This document shows, in pieces, positions 53,201 through 60,074 of a stretch of DNA of 64,000 bases. Position 1 is the first letter of the stretch. Every line of letters starts with the position of its first letter. Made by a program: the position numbers and the translations under genes. Below the pieces are notes generated by a model that made no database searches, was not told the origin of the DNA, and worked only from the letters and a program-made list of their open reading frames with translations. This DNA is from Agrypnia vestita. Lineage: Eukaryota; Arthropoda; Insecta; Trichoptera; Phryganeidae. The stretch lies in the NCBI GenBank assembly GCA_016648135.1, contig JADDOH010023717.1, positions 87,686 to 151,685 of the forward strand, read 5' to 3'.

Positions 53201-53528
53201 GTTATCCAGAATATACATGTGAGCTTAGGTGTATTTTAGATAATGGAGGCAACACAATAAGCGTTTTAATGGTAGGTAAAACTCCCATATTTTGATTTTA
53301 TTTTATTATTATCAATGTTTTGTTTTAATTTTTTTCTTTCTGCAGGAGGAGGAACTGAAGGAGATAATAGCCACCGCTCGAGACATGGAGTTACGGTGGG
53401 GCCACTTGTTCGACATGATCATCATCAACAATGACACCCAGCGTGCCTACACCCAGCTGCTGGCTGAGATCAACAGCCTGGAGAGGGAGCCACAGTGGGT
53501 GCCCGCCCATTGGTTAAAACACACCTAG
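24418..53528 (+). CDS. sdt: Stardust/PALS1 (MPP5) MAGUK polarity scaffold, 13 coding exons
   Basis: Joined exons: 24418-24483, 30290-30515, 41134-41345, 42686-42853, 44663-44804, 45055-45152, 46105-46321, 47386-47518, 49577-49740, 50563-50727, 50840-50971, 51483-51664, 53346-53528. They total 2088 nt, giving 695 residues plus stop; human PALS1 is 675. Every intron is GT-AG and all phases fit. Domain order: Par6-binding motif region (about 15-60), L27N (about 95-165), L27C (169-215), PDZ (about 257-335), SH3 (about 355-420), basic HOOK (421-475), guanylate kinase-like (about 490-695). The family scaffolds the Crumbs complex at the apical membrane: PDZ-SH3-GUK binds the Crumbs tail, L27N binds Patj and L27C binds Lin-7. 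The GUK P-loop position reads [10 protein letters not shown], without the GKS of active kinases, as is usual for MAGUKs. The start is the ATG at 24418; an in-frame ATG-GCT-TAA lies 33 bp upstream. The chain ends [12 protein letters not shown], very close to the PALS1 end. Other 5' exons are likely in this family and cannot be excluded. Confidence 0.95.
24605..24787. repeat. Foldback repeat at the start of sdt intron 1
   Basis: A left arm from ATGGGCCTAC at 24605 to about 24688 is inverted at about 24722-24787, which ends GTAGGCCCAT. The arms share the CAAGTATCACCACAC and TGCATGCGCATGCCGGTT segments and a GCACCGTGTACAAAACAC block. The element lies 121 bp after the exon 1 donor, so the nascent transcript could form a long hairpin. 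It looks like a MITE, but no clear target duplication was seen. Confidence 0.65.
24813..25115 (+). repeat. Fragment of a widespread arthropod dispersed repeat
   Basis: TCTATACTAATATTTATAAA at 24813, GGATGTAGGAGGTAATCTTC further on, and CTCAAAAATTCTTTCACCAA near 25078 recall strings I know as recurrent in insect genomes, possibly Helitron-related. The assignment rests on recall of the pattern and no protein supports it. Confidence 0.3.
26576..26593. promoter_or_regulatory. Perfect four-unit heat-shock element (HSF-binding motif)
   Basis: GAATCTTCGAGAACATTC reads GAA-nn-TTC-nn-GAA-nn-TTC with no mismatch, the inverted-repeat site bound by an HSF trimer. A TTTTTATATGAAG stretch lies about 20 bp to its left. 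It sits in sdt intron 1 within a slightly GC-enriched patch. Function is inferred from the motif alone. Confidence 0.5.
26890..26965 (-). repeat. Possible tRNA-derived SINE head
   Basis: Read on the minus strand, the stretch contains TGGCGTAGTGGAGCG, resembling a pol III A box, followed by CAATCGGAAGGTCAGGAGTT, like a decayed tRNA anticodon arm and B box. No body or tail was identified. Confidence 0.3.
27775..28082. mobile_element. Palindromic MITE, about 308 bp
   Basis: Terminal inverted repeats begin GGCCGTATTCTGAAC on the left and GGCTGTACTCTGAAC on the right. They continue as GAAGCAATATTGCTATTTCT and TATAACATTG, about 65 bp with few mismatches. Inner arms also pair (TTTGAAATTAATG). No coding capacity, and no clear target duplication, so the superfamily is unassigned. 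It lies in sdt intron 1. Confidence 0.75.
28768..28851 (+). CDS. Candidate alternative first coding exon of sdt (unproven)
   Basis: Inside intron 1, an ATG opens 28 codons ([20 protein letters not shown] then FCVPNFIS) ending at a GTTAGT donor, the same donor hexamer used by exon 6. The exit phase is 0, exactly what exon 2 requires. The 300 bp upstream (28430-28730) are less AT-rich than the surroundings and contain CpG. I know no homologue of these residues, so this is a structural inference only. Confidence 0.25.
29080..29275 (-). mobile_element. tRNA-derived SINE, minus orientation
   Basis: On the minus strand it begins GGCCCTCGTAGCCCAGTGG (A box TAGCCCAGTGG), then GGTTTGATTCC as B box and TCCCGGTGGGGTCAC. 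A body follows, containing the reverse of AGGCCAATAAGCCTAATCAC, with an A-rich end at about 29090-29117. A homologous copy lies at 16875-17062 and a head-only fragment at 4920-5012. It sits in sdt intron 1. Confidence 0.7.
29482..30006. mobile_element. Palindromic element family copy, 525 bp, flanked by TATA
   Basis: The ends are CAGGGTGTACCAGAGC and its inverse, each immediately outside flanked by TATA. The outer arm carries AGCAGAAACTTGGCCGGTAG, and the inner arms carry the shared core (CAATATCAAAGTTTGCA, GTTGAACTATCATTACAGTA). The whole element is one long hairpin with no ORF. It ends 283 bp before sdt exon 2. The outer arm matches the copy at 13230-13753. Confidence 0.85.
30290..30515 (+). 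CDS. sdt: sdt exon 2 (charged coiled segment, Par6-binding conserved region)
   Basis: Residues 23-97. It opens with [20 protein letters not shown], a charged helical stretch equivalent to the conserved Par6-binding region of PALS1, and ends APEDVYKIV, aligning with the YAVKILE that leads into L27N. Acceptor TGCCTCCAG, donor GTGAGA, exit phase 1. I count 73 A/T in 226 bases, about 68% GC, well above the flanking introns. Confidence 0.92.
30516..32025. other. 5' part of sdt intron 2, no gene seen
   Basis: AT-rich sequence. The only compositional feature is a GC-richer patch at about 31580-31735 with open frames on both strands that match nothing I recognise. Confidence 0.6.
32026..32402 (-). 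pseudogene. 3' end of a LINE reverse transcriptase ORF, degenerate
   Basis: On the minus strand from about 32402 the frame reads [20 protein letters not shown] and continues as [13 protein letters not shown] and [17 protein letters not shown]. This is the conserved C-terminal region of many insect LINE ORF2 proteins. Downstream the frame is broken, then [17 protein letters not shown], the usual terminal motif, appears near 32060-32110. The element ends in a GAT-type repeat (ATCATCATCATCACTC on the plus strand at 32026). It is 5'-truncated and inactive, inside sdt intron 2. Confidence 0.7.
32403..35220. other. Middle of sdt intron 2, no gene recognised
   Basis: AT-rich with scattered short open frames. 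A CpG-richer patch lies at about 34740-35060 (see findings). At 33725-33830 a GC-rich stretch includes GGGGTTCGGGGTTCAAGCTC, faintly tRNA-like but not convincing. Confidence 0.5.
35221..35712. mobile_element. Foldback element with a second arm type
   Basis: The left arm contains CTCGAAATTACCCGAACGTA near 35241 and CAGTAACACT, then GCAAAACGACTAA. The right arm inverts all of these at about 35626-35692 (TTAGTCGTTTTGTAAAA, AGTGTTACTGCGAGA, TACGTTCGGGTAATTTCGAG). The inner part contains ATCTCCGTAACTGTCGATAT and AATATTTTCTA strings also seen at 17270-17350. No ORF. Non-autonomous, family unknown. Confidence 0.7.
35713..38055. other. sdt intron 2, no gene recognised
   Basis: AT-rich. An ATG at 35751 opens 21 codons to a GTAAGC donor at 35814, but its exit phase 0 does not fit exon 3, which is entered in phase 1. 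It was therefore not called as an exon. Nothing else was identified. Confidence 0.5.
38056..38313 (+). pseudogene. Penelope-like element GIY-YIG endonuclease fragment
   Basis: The frame contains [20 protein letters not shown] then EHRRCL and [15 protein letters not shown]. This is the GIY-YIG nuclease signature (KYIGQT, Arg, H of KEH) and the HIxxxNHSF motif that ends Penelope-like retroelement proteins. Only the C-terminal domain is present; no reverse transcriptase was found upstream, so it is 5'-truncated. A hammerhead-like motif follows 100 bp downstream, as expected of a Penelope terminal repeat. Located in sdt intron 2. Confidence 0.75.
38411..38450 (+). ncRNA. Hammerhead-ribozyme-like motif of the Penelope terminal repeat
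   Basis: TGATGA (38415-38420) is followed by a six-base stem GAGAGG/CCTCTC (38422-38427 with 38435-38440) and then GAAA (38441-38444). This is the order CUGAUGA-stem II-GAAA of a hammerhead core; the first core base differs (TTGATGA). Penelope-like elements are known to carry such ribozymes in their terminal repeats. Activity is not shown. Confidence 0.45.
38558..39009. mobile_element. Palindromic element family copy, 452 bp, flanked by TATA
   Basis: The ends are CAGGGTGTAACAGAGCTA and its inverse, flanked on both sides by TATA. The outer arm (AATCCACAATACCTTACAGG) differs from that of 29482-30006 but resembles 12713-13169. The inner arms carry the same core (CATCAAAGTTTGCA, ATCATTACAGTAACCTATAT). 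The right arm has lost a segment of a few tens of bases near 38958. No ORF. Confidence 0.8.
39387..40018 (-). pseudogene. Degenerate zinc-finger (BED/TTF-like) transposon-derived fragment
   Basis: A minus-strand frame of 117 codons (40018-39665) contains [20 protein letters not shown] then [14 protein letters not shown] and RRILDVF. The FSVAHxGxxDVxxHxxxxxHxxK pattern is familiar from transposase-related zinc-finger proteins, but the His at the VENC position and the first Cys pair are missing. Further along, a second minus-strand ATG at 39521 opens [20 protein letters not shown]. The two pieces may be unrelated. Assignment is tentative. Confidence 0.35.
40660..40831 (+). pseudogene. Fragment resembling a transposase N-terminal helix-turn-helix
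   Basis: Without a start codon, the frame reads [20 protein letters not shown] then [20 protein letters not shown] and AISGSIL before a stop. The amphipathic spacing and the final RAAAxSG segment resemble the DNA-binding head of Tc1/IS630-type transposases. It is cut on both sides. It lies just upstream of sdt exon 3 but is not spliced to it by any visible site. Confidence 0.35.
41134..41345 (+). CDS. sdt: sdt exon 3 (L27N domain), extremely GC-rich
   Basis: Residues 98-168, beginning [20 protein letters not shown] and ending HAANSAKN. Position and helical pattern match PALS1 L27N (EIEDLFSSLKHIQHTL...), the module that pairs with Patj. The middle is rich in Ala, Arg and Pro. Acceptor TCTTTCCAG, donor GTGAGT, entry phase 1, exit phase 0. 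I count only 32 A/T among 212 bases, about 85% GC, which leaves long open frames on both strands that are not genes. Confidence 0.9.
41551..42235. mobile_element. hAT-type non-autonomous element in sdt intron 3
   Basis: The left end TAGTGATGAAACAAATA and the inverted right end TAGTGATGCAACAAATA match at 16 of 17 positions, as in hAT elements. Subterminal ATTCGTATTCGCCGAA repeats occur at both ends (about 41583 and 42169). The flanks ATAAATAT and ATAAAAAT agree at 7 of 8 positions, consistent with an 8-bp target duplication. No transposase remains in its 685 bp. Confidence 0.7.
42270..42600. repeat. Degenerate tandem repeat upstream of sdt exon 4
   Basis: About three imperfect units of 90-120 bp each begin near ACAAATCTACACC (42291), ACAAATCTATACC (42378) and GCAAATCTACATC (42502). 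Units two and three continue with ATACTTATCCT and a CCC-rich stretch. An (AT)n run lies at 42360-42375. Confidence 0.55.
42686..42853 (+). CDS. sdt: sdt exon 4 (L27C domain)
   Basis: Residues 169-224, beginning [20 protein letters not shown]. The core segment [15 protein letters not shown] aligns with the PALS1 L27C segment QALLLAHDKVAEQEM, the Lin-7 binding module. Acceptor TTGTTTCTAG, donor GTTTGT, phase 0 at both ends, 56 whole codons. Confidence 0.93.
42854..44240. other. sdt intron 4, no gene seen
   Basis: AT-rich intron. A 170-codon open frame at 44054-44566 spans its 3' part but has a low-complexity composition, no recognisable domain and a hairpin within it. I regard it as chance. 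Confidence 0.6.
44241..44302. repeat. Perfect 20-bp stem hairpin in intron 4
   Basis: ACTTCCATTCATCAATGTTT at 44241-44260 is exactly inverted at 44283-44302, with a 22-nt loop. The size resembles a microRNA precursor, but perfect pairing suggests a recent inverted duplication. Confidence 0.85.
44663..44804 (+). CDS. sdt: sdt exon 5 (L27C-PDZ linker and start of PDZ)
   Basis: Residues 225-271. A variable linker leads to [15 protein letters not shown], aligning with ETVKIVRIEKARDIPL of PALS1, the first strand of the PDZ domain. Acceptor TTGTGTTGCAG, donor GTAATT, exit phase 1. A perfect 15-bp hairpin lies 34 bp inside the following intron. Confidence 0.94.
44839..44875. repeat. Perfect 15-bp hairpin just inside intron 5
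   Basis: TACATTGTCATATTC (44839-44853) is exactly inverted at 44861-44875 across a 7-nt loop, 34 bp after the exon 5 donor. Confidence 0.85.
45055..45152 (+). CDS. sdt: sdt exon 6 (PDZ core)
   Basis: Residues 272-304, [20 protein letters not shown] then [13 protein letters not shown], nearly identical to PALS1. The PLGA reached across the exon 5 junction is the carboxylate-binding loop that holds the Crumbs C-terminus. Acceptor TTCTTGCAG, donor GTTAGT, exit phase 0. Confidence 0.96.
45153..46104. other. sdt intron 6, no feature
   Basis: AT-rich intron of 952 bp in which I saw no repeat or coding signal. Confidence 0.6.
46105..46321 (+). CDS. sdt: sdt exon 7 (PDZ end and first half of SH3)
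   Basis: Residues 305-376. [20 protein letters not shown] completes PDZ; after a short linker, [20 protein letters not shown] opens the SH3 domain and keeps the ALYDY-like AHFDYDP motif. Acceptor TTTTCAG, donor GTTAAT, exit phase 1. Confidence 0.96.
47107..47158. repeat. Perfect 24-bp inverted repeat with a 4-nt loop
   Basis: The left arm at 47107-47130 (includes GATACCCATACCCACC) is exactly inverted at 47135-47158; the loop is GGAC. It lies in sdt intron 7, about 230 bp before exon 8. No mismatch in either arm, so it is very young or under constraint. Confidence 0.9.
47258..47288. repeat. (AT)n microsatellite
   Basis: About 14 AT dinucleotides in sdt intron 7, starting just after TTATAGAG. 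Confidence 0.85.
47386..47518 (+). CDS. sdt: sdt exon 8 (second half of SH3)
   Basis: Residues 377-420, [20 protein letters not shown] onward through the [11 protein letters not shown] segment to IPSQAFQHQ, closely matching PALS1. Acceptor TGTTCTAG, donor GTAAGT, entry phase 1, exit phase 2. Confidence 0.96.
47590..48098 (-). mobile_element. 5'-truncated RTE-type LINE with 11-bp target duplication
   Basis: TGATACTACCT occurs at 47579-47589 and again at 48099-48109, bracketing a minus-strand fragment. On that strand the frame reads [20 protein letters not shown], then [57 protein letters not shown], an in-frame TGA at 47774-47776, then [18 protein letters not shown] and a terminal REE. This is the C-terminal part of RTE-type ORF2. 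The 3' end is a GAT/GAA repeat, typical of RTE tails. Inserted in sdt intron 8, antisense to the gene. Confidence 0.85.
48110..49576. other. Rest of sdt intron 8, nothing recognised
   Basis: AT-rich, with no coding or repeat signature that I could support. Confidence 0.5.
49577..49740 (+). CDS. sdt: sdt exon 9 (basic HOOK segment)
   Basis: Residues 421-475. [17 protein letters not shown] corresponds to REAMKQTIEEDKEPEKS of PALS1; then [18 protein letters not shown], a lysine/arginine-rich HOOK segment between SH3 and GUK. Acceptor ACTTCTAG, donor GTAAAT, entry phase 2, exit phase 1. Confidence 0.93.
49741..50562. other. sdt intron 9, nothing recognised
   Basis: AT-rich. A short local direct duplication, AAATCATCGTCTGAAA, occurs at 50458 and 50482. 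No gene or transposon is visible. Confidence 0.5.
50563..50727 (+). CDS. sdt: sdt exon 10 (start of guanylate kinase-like domain)
   Basis: Residues 476-530. [20 protein letters not shown] precedes [20 protein letters not shown], the degenerate P-loop region, then FAAAIPH. The missing GKS residues imply no ATP binding or GMP phosphorylation. Acceptor CATTTCAG, donor GTAAAT, phase 1 at both ends. Confidence 0.95.
50840..50971 (+). CDS. sdt: sdt exon 11 (GMP-binding-like part of GUK)
   Basis: Residues 531-574. [20 protein letters not shown] then [22 protein letters not shown], matching the HTTRSRRDQEVAGRDYHF region of PALS1. Intron 10 before it is only 112 bp. Acceptor TTTTACAG, donor GTAAGG. 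Confidence 0.96.
51483..51664 (+). CDS. sdt: sdt exon 12 (GUK core)
   Basis: Residues 575-635. [20 protein letters not shown] continues through [17 protein letters not shown] to [10 protein letters not shown], aligned end to end with PALS1. Acceptor CTTTCAG, donor GTAAGT, exit phase 0. Confidence 0.96.
51869..52046. repeat. Penelope-type inverted terminal repeats in intron 12
   Basis: A left arm of about 55 bp (51869-51924) is inverted at 51991-52046 with few mismatches. The right arm reads TTTTTCTGAAACATGTAG then TAATTAATAACTATAAGTAG. The GAAACATGT string, preceded by ACTGTGACGATGGAAAAG, resembles the decayed hammerhead region of Penelope terminal repeats. No protein is present. Confidence 0.5.
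52668..52785. repeat. Foldback plus dispersed repeat shared with 15466-15572
   Basis: GAATCTCTCATTGACA (52668-52683) is exactly inverted at 52700-52715 with a 16-nt loop. The loop and right side (GTTTGATACTTCACCTGTC, TTATTAAACTC, GTTAATATCATTTAATATCTA) are, on the minus strand, homologous to 15466-15572, so this is a dispersed repeat with an inverted duplication at its end. Confidence 0.65.
53054..53166. repeat. Inverted Penelope terminal repeats with hammerhead core
   Basis: The arm at 53054-53102 is inverted at 53121-53166, sharing AACATGTTTCGAGAATGATG. On the minus strand the left arm reads CCTGAAGATGAGAACATCAT then TCTCGAAACATGTCG. This is the CTGAxGA-stem-GAAA order of the hammerhead ribozyme found in Penelope terminal repeats, with the familiar CGAAACATGTCG end. 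It ends about 180 bp before sdt exon 13. Confidence 0.6.
53346..53528 (+). CDS. sdt: sdt exon 13 (GUK C-terminus and stop)
   Basis: Residues 636-695. [20 protein letters not shown], then [20 protein letters not shown] and a final [12 protein letters not shown] before TAG. Human PALS1 ends PQWVPSTWLR, so the C-terminus is complete. Acceptor TTTCTTTCTGCAG. Confidence 0.96.
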   Translation, partial: EEELKEIIATARDMELRWGHLFDMIIINNDTQRAYTQLLAEINSLEREPQWVPAHWLKHT

Positions 53529-55313
53529 CGTCGCATCAAAAAGCGCGTTATTAAAACACGTCGCGTTGACTTGTTATTCATAATTTTATTAATCTCAAGA
53601 AGTGTTATCATCAACGCCAAGTGTAGAGTGGACTGCAAGGGTTAGGATTCACCCTTTTAGGGAGTGCATTCAGAATATTTCCAGTGATGTACGAGAATTG
53701 AAACAAACGCATCGTCCAAAAGAAAGTGATTTAAACATAAAGATGGGTAGAACGGTAGGGATAACGCAATTGGCGAGTTTATAACTAATAAATTAACTTC
53801 ATTTTAGATATAAGTGAGATGAATGCTTTCAATAGTGTTTTACTTGCGTACTGATATTTTACTGATTCCATAGTGACGTGCCTGTCGGGGATCTGCGTTT
53901 CGTTCCATATGGATACATCTCTAGGACAATAAAACAAAACCAGTTGATAAACTCGTTATTGAGGATTGGATGAAAGGCTGATTTAGCGAATGTTCTCACT
54001 GTGAGGTGACCTGACTCAACTCGGGTCAACCTTACTGAATCTGCGATAACCGCCTGCTTTAGGTAGAGGTTAAAGATAATATGCAATACATTTCGGACCA
54101 TTTCTTGTTAAATGTTTTAATTTAGTACGCATCCCATTACCGTTGGCGAAGTCTCATCAAATGACATTGGTGTTTATAATTTTTAAGTACACGTATTGGT
54201 ATAGTTTGTATTATTTTCCCTGCAATAGTGATTCTCTATATTGTATTGTGTCAGTGCACCTGGGGGTGGCGCTCAATGATCGAGAAGTGTTGGACTGTAA
54301 AACAGATATCGGTACTCATGTCTGACCTATTATATCCCTAGAGAAACTGTTCATTAGTCTCGCATACAGAGAATTTTCAGAAATTTGTTGTAATTTTCCA
54401 CTTTATCGACGTAATAGAAAAATTATATGAATCTAAATATCAAATTTATCTAATTATCGTAACGATGTCTACATTTTGTCATCCTACAAATATGCATTTT
54501 TGGAAAATATTTCAACTTACTATAGTGAGAGATCCCAGTAGGGGTACATAGACACATAATATTTGGTGTTCACTAGTTGGCAGGCCAAGTAATAAGAATA
54601 GACATTTTATTAACTAAACTTTTTAGCGATGTTTGTTTTAGAGATATATTTTATTTTAAAACTGTATCAAATTTTATTTTAAATCGTGTTGTTTCTTGTT
54701 TATGAAATAATAAAATTTTATATGTCTTGAAAGTGCAGCAATCTTGTGTGTAAATATTTATTTGCCTTGCTGAACGAGGTACATTTGTTATCATTTTCTT
54801 GCAGATTTTTTGGTATTTTTTTCAATGTGGTTTATAATAGAATTATATTTCTAATAAAATTCTAGCTTTATTTAAATACATTTTAGTAAACTGACTTTAT
54901 ATAACGTGTCATAAAAATGAGATAACTAGCAATATATTCATATGTATATAACATCTATATATTAGATTTACCCATATCTTGTGTTTGTATATTTTCTTTT
55001 ATTTATTTGCTCTGAACATCACTCATTTTATTATTTACACCGTATTTTTTATTCAAATTCATCACCAAGATTTGTTCAATATTTTTTTATATTTATTGTA
55101 AACAAATCTTTCATTATACAAACTAAACTTTTTTACCTGCGAACATGGATAAAGGTCTCGATTGATTTTGAAATAATTAATACACATTGCATGATTTCTG
55201 ATATAATTCAGGCATTAACGTATTTAAAGTTATTTTTGAGTTTTCTTATTATTATGCATACCTTTGTAGAATGTTTAGCGGAATTGATCTAATTCACGTA
55301 TTTATTGAATAAA
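53529..55313 (+). other. Probable sdt 3' UTR with candidate poly(A) signals
   Basis: AT-rich sequence after the stop codon with no further coding similarity. Candidate AATAAA hexamers lie near 54708-54714 (followed by a GT-rich stretch at about 54745) and at 55308-55313 (followed by GTTGTGGTC). Which one is used cannot be told from sequence alone. Confidence 0.4.
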
Positions 55314-58300
55314 TGTTGTGGTCAATATATTTTAACTGTCCAGATGAATTTAAAGAAATTGTTCTTTTAATAATATTTCAAATTATTATAAGACTGGATG
55401 TAATTCTAACACAGGGCTATTTTTGTGAAATGATTAGGTTCTGAAAAAAGAACAACACGAAGCATCATTTTTATAAATGTAAAATATTTTTTAGTATAAT
55501 TTTTAAGTGAATCATACAAAAATGATTACTTACACCTAGGGATTCCCCTCCCGGCACAGTTTACGGTATTTATAAATCTCGGGGTTAGTAGGTACATAAT
55601 ACATATAATATTTTAGATTATGTTTGTGGTACCAAAATTATATAAAGACTAAATGATAAAACTTTTGATATTTTTCTCTTACCTCAGACATATTATTTAA
55701 AGCTGTTTCACATTCAAATAATTATATTTGTCTTACATTATAATTTGTTATTTTTTGTTCAAAGATTCCTTACTTGAAAATATTGTACGTTTTCTGCTCT
55801 TTATTTATTAATGTAATATTAATCAATAAATGCGTAATTATTGTTTAATAATTGCCAATTATTGGCCATCTCTGATCACAGAATCTAGGGGTCACCAAAA
55901 TAAATCCCAGGATTTTGGCTTAAGGCTGAATTCATTAATTGTGACAGAAATATTTTAAGAAAAAATGATTCAGGTTAATGTAAACTAAACACTGAGATTT
56001 TAATGTCAAGCGGTGTAAAAAAAAACAGTGAAAAAATATCTAAACTTCTATATAGGTACTAAATCATCATTCTGATGTAAAATTTCTAAACAAATATATA
56101 AACTTACTAAATTATTTGTATTCCTTCACAAAAATAGCACTTAATGTTTTGAGAGTTGAGTAAGTATAATAAAAAGAATGATAATATTATGAGGTATCTA
56201 CTGCAATAAATATTTGTCAAATGATCAACTCAAATAACAATAGATGGATAAATTCTAAATGTTATATAAATTAACTGGGCTGGATTCTACAATTCATAAA
56301 AAAATATACATATAAAAAAGAAAGATCATCCCATGCGCCTGTTCATAAAGCTTTATCACTTTTTTACTATTGTATAGTCAGAGAGGCACTTTAATGATAA
56401 ATTCACTTAATTTACTTCATATGTATTTATGATGGCGTGGTTACTAGCCAAGTTCAAGGCCTAAAATTGAAGGATGTGTAAAATTATAATAGAAATGAAT
56501 TTAAAATACATACATAATATCTAAAGGAAACGTAGATAAATCATTTTTGAATGATACACAGAAAAAATACATATTATAGCCATCTCTAGAACTCAAAACC
56601 GGTACTACACACATATCAATTTTCAGTTAAAGGTTTTGCTAAGCAATTTGCTTTAATAATCATTGAAGGGTGTTCTGCAAAATCATAACATCACAAATAA
56701 AATATGATTTCCTTTAAATTGTACTAATTTCTCAAAAATTGAAATCTAATATAATATTTTATCTACATATGATATTAAAGTTTATCGAAATTGATACATA
56801 TTTGAGGTATTCCAGTTCAACATGTGGTCTTACAAATCTGTATAACATTTATGAAGAATACTCAGACCAGGATTTTCCGAAGGAAGTGTGAGACTATATA
56901 CACATTTCTTCCAGCCCCTATTAAACTGTTGTTACCAGCTGTTCAAGATGAATTTAGCAGAGATCCACATTTATAAAAGTAATTTGTTTTCTCCAGGTAA
57001 ATTAAATATTTTAGAGATTTCTAATATATTAGTTCAGTCTTGAGTATTCTTAGCACTTATGAATTAAATAATTTTATGCCCTCAGACGTTTCAGAATACT
57101 TTCATATAAGTATGCAGAAAAATCAAATATTTTAAACATTCTAATAAAACATAGATACACTGAATGATCACGCAGGAGGCAAACTATTTCAAAATAATGA
57201 ATATTTATATTGCTAATAAAAAAACAATATGTGGGGGTTCTATTAATTTTATGTGGACCACATTCTATTGTAAAATATAGTATGTATAATGCGGTGGATT
57301 GCAGCCAGTACTTTGGAATAAAATTTAATAAGAATTAAAGAAAAAATGTATCTCAAAATATACCTATCAATTATTATAATATTGTTCAAATTTTAATGTG
57401 TCAATATTCTGTCAGATAAATATTTCATTTAACTTTTTTACAAAATGTATGTTTACCTACGACTCATGTTTCAATGTATTGACTGCACGCGCCTGGCATC
57501 ACATTGTCGCATCACATTTTCGAAAATAGTTTATATTAATTTATTATTCGTCCATCTAAATAAAAAAACATTTTTGTCATAATTACATTCTTGAAATCAT
57601 CAACTCTGTAAAATAATATCTACATCACCAGTTTAAAATAGCAAATATCAATAATTGTATATGAAAACTCTTTTAAAATTTTTTAATTTTTCAAAATAAT
57701 TTTGAATATTCTCAATCATTATTTTGAAAAATATTCCTCTTTTAAAAATGTTATATTTTTAACTAAATACATCTGGATGTATTAAAATGACTGATGACTG
57801 TTTAATTTTAGTTTAATACTTTTAATGATATCGGCCCTGGCTATGAAAAGTATTGTTCAGATAGTCATTTTTGATTGATGTAAATTTGATAATTTCAAGT
57901 GACATTTTTTTATATATATATTGTCTTCAATACGACATAATAGAATACAATTTATTTATATGAATTACTGTTATTTAAAAATATATCAAATACAGTACGA
58001 AATAGTCATGAAATACCAGAACAACCAAAAATACCTGCACGTCAGTTACAATACTTTGCATCGAGGAGGTCGACAAACTGGATTCAAATTTAATTTTAAA
58101 ACATTACATATATATTAATCATAAAATTTTTCATCAATTCTGTAAATTTCTGCTCTTATATATATTTTGTATACTTTGATAATATGTACGTTGATTGCAC
58201 ATATTTATTTATTTAAATATTTTTCACTTGGCTGAATGTTCAGGAACACTTGATAAAAAGCTAAAAAAAGATGTCTAAATTATTGTTAGACTGTTTTCTC

Positions 58301-59028
58301 TTATAACTTAAGGAAATAATCAAACATATAATTGATAATTATAATTTTTAAATTTGAAAATAATGCATATGATTTTTCAAAATTGATTATTTTACTTATT
58401 AAAATTAATCTGAATATTTGTTATTATAAGAAAAGAAGATTTATTGTGGAATTGAAGATTTTGTATCTTTCAAAATTCAAGTATTACTGGGAAATCATCA
58501 AATAGAGCTTTTTCTGTTCCTAGTTATGAATGAAGAAAGACTTTGTTATTTTGTATATTAATCTTTTCACCAATCTTTCGTCCAATTAATTTAGAATTAT
58601 TTTATATAGTTGTCGTTTGGGTGAAATTTGTCATTAAATATGTAAATATGGACTAAAAACATAATATTGTTATTAAAATGATTATTATATAAAAAGCTAA
58701 TAAATTACATATGAAAGATTAAGTGATAATCTTATTACCTATATATAAATACCTATATATCATGTATAAAGTTTGTGTGTAAGAAGGGTACAGTAAATCT
58801 CTAAAATAATATTATAGTTTTTTATTTTATTATTTGTTGTTACCAATTTTTTTATAATTTCAATAATCAGTTACTTCGCTTATAATACATTGGATAAAAC
58901 TACAACCTAGCAAGCATGGGCAGTTGGGCCCCATTAAAAAATAATTTGAAAAAATTGTAACAAAATTCTATCAAGATCAACTTGAACCACAACACTTGTT
59001 CTCTTATATTATATATATTATTATTATA
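55314..59028. other. AT-rich intergenic stretch, nothing recognised
   Basis: Very AT-rich sequence with only short chance frames. No repeat, RNA or coding signal could be supported. Part of it may still belong to an extended sdt 3' UTR. Confidence 0.5.
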
Positions 59029-60074
59029 CAGCAGACTCCTGACTATCCGGAAACGGGTTATCCGGAATGCGCCTTAACCAGGATGGATTTCAAAAGTTTC
59101 CAAAACTGTTTCAAAGAGTCAGAAAGTGTCAGCTGTCCGTTGTGTTTGAGAAGTAATCTCTTGAAAAGTTTATTTTATTTTTATCATTTAGTTCGTTCTA
59201 GTGCTTTATGAGGGTTAGTTGCATCCAGTTGTCATTGTCACTTCTTTGATAGAGTGCTTATTTATGATGGCAACATTCCTCGACGTCAGGGGGGCCACAG
59301 TTTTATTTTATGTGCAGTCAAGGCAAAATATTTTTATAAGGAATTAAAATTGCAGGGTGATTTTATCGCGTCTTCTGGATGCTTAACGTGATTTTAAAAG
59401 GCATCTGAGAAATTGCCATTCAAGACAAAAAATTGCACAGTAATGAACTAGTTACAAGAAAATTCACCTCTGAGCTTCGAGTATTTATAGAAATGTGCCC
59501 GAGTAAATTTACAATGTCAATATGGCAGATTGGAAATGACGATTTTCTCGAATTTTAAGATAATTTACAACGTCAATGAAACCGGATGACGATTTTCTCG
59601 AATCGTAAAAAAATCACGAAGAATAAGAGTTATCAAATTCACAAAAACTTGACGGGTGACATGATTGGATGAAATCATGACTGATCACCAAGTATGAAAC
59701 AATTAAGTTATTTTACAATATGCGGTGAAATATATTGTGCAATCTGTGTCAATAATGATGAAGAGAAATGTGAGTAATTTTCTGTAAAAATCAATTACGC
59801 TATTTAAAACATTCCTCTTCACCTTTTTTGAGTGATCCTAGTTTCTTTTTTGTTGTCTTTTTAGTTAAGTAAATAACAATTGTGCAAATAAAGTATTTGA
59901 CAACCCTGCAACATAACGGAGATATTTTAACTGTTCCAAAACACACGTGGGCATGACTTTCGACAGTAGGCATGTGCTTGATTTTTGGAACTTTTTTGTA
60001 TTGTTAGACAAATTTTCAATGCTTTTGGATCAACCGGGTATTCGATTGTTCAGGTTTTTCTTCATCTTCTACTG
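59029..60074 (+). pseudogene. Decayed Tigger/pogo-type DNA transposon
   Basis: The left end CAGCAGACTCCTGACTATCC follows TA, as in Tigger elements. Inside, interrupted frames give AKYFYKELKLQGDFIASSGC near 59325-59385, then EIAIQDKKLHSNELVTRKFT and SELRVFIE near 59405-59495, and IYNVNETG at 59563-59586. These match the CENPB-like DNA-binding domain and the first DDE motif (usually YNADETGL); here the catalytic Asp is Asn. Several stops are present. The right end may be CTACTG at 60069-60074, but without a TA duplication this is uncertain. Confidence 0.6.
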
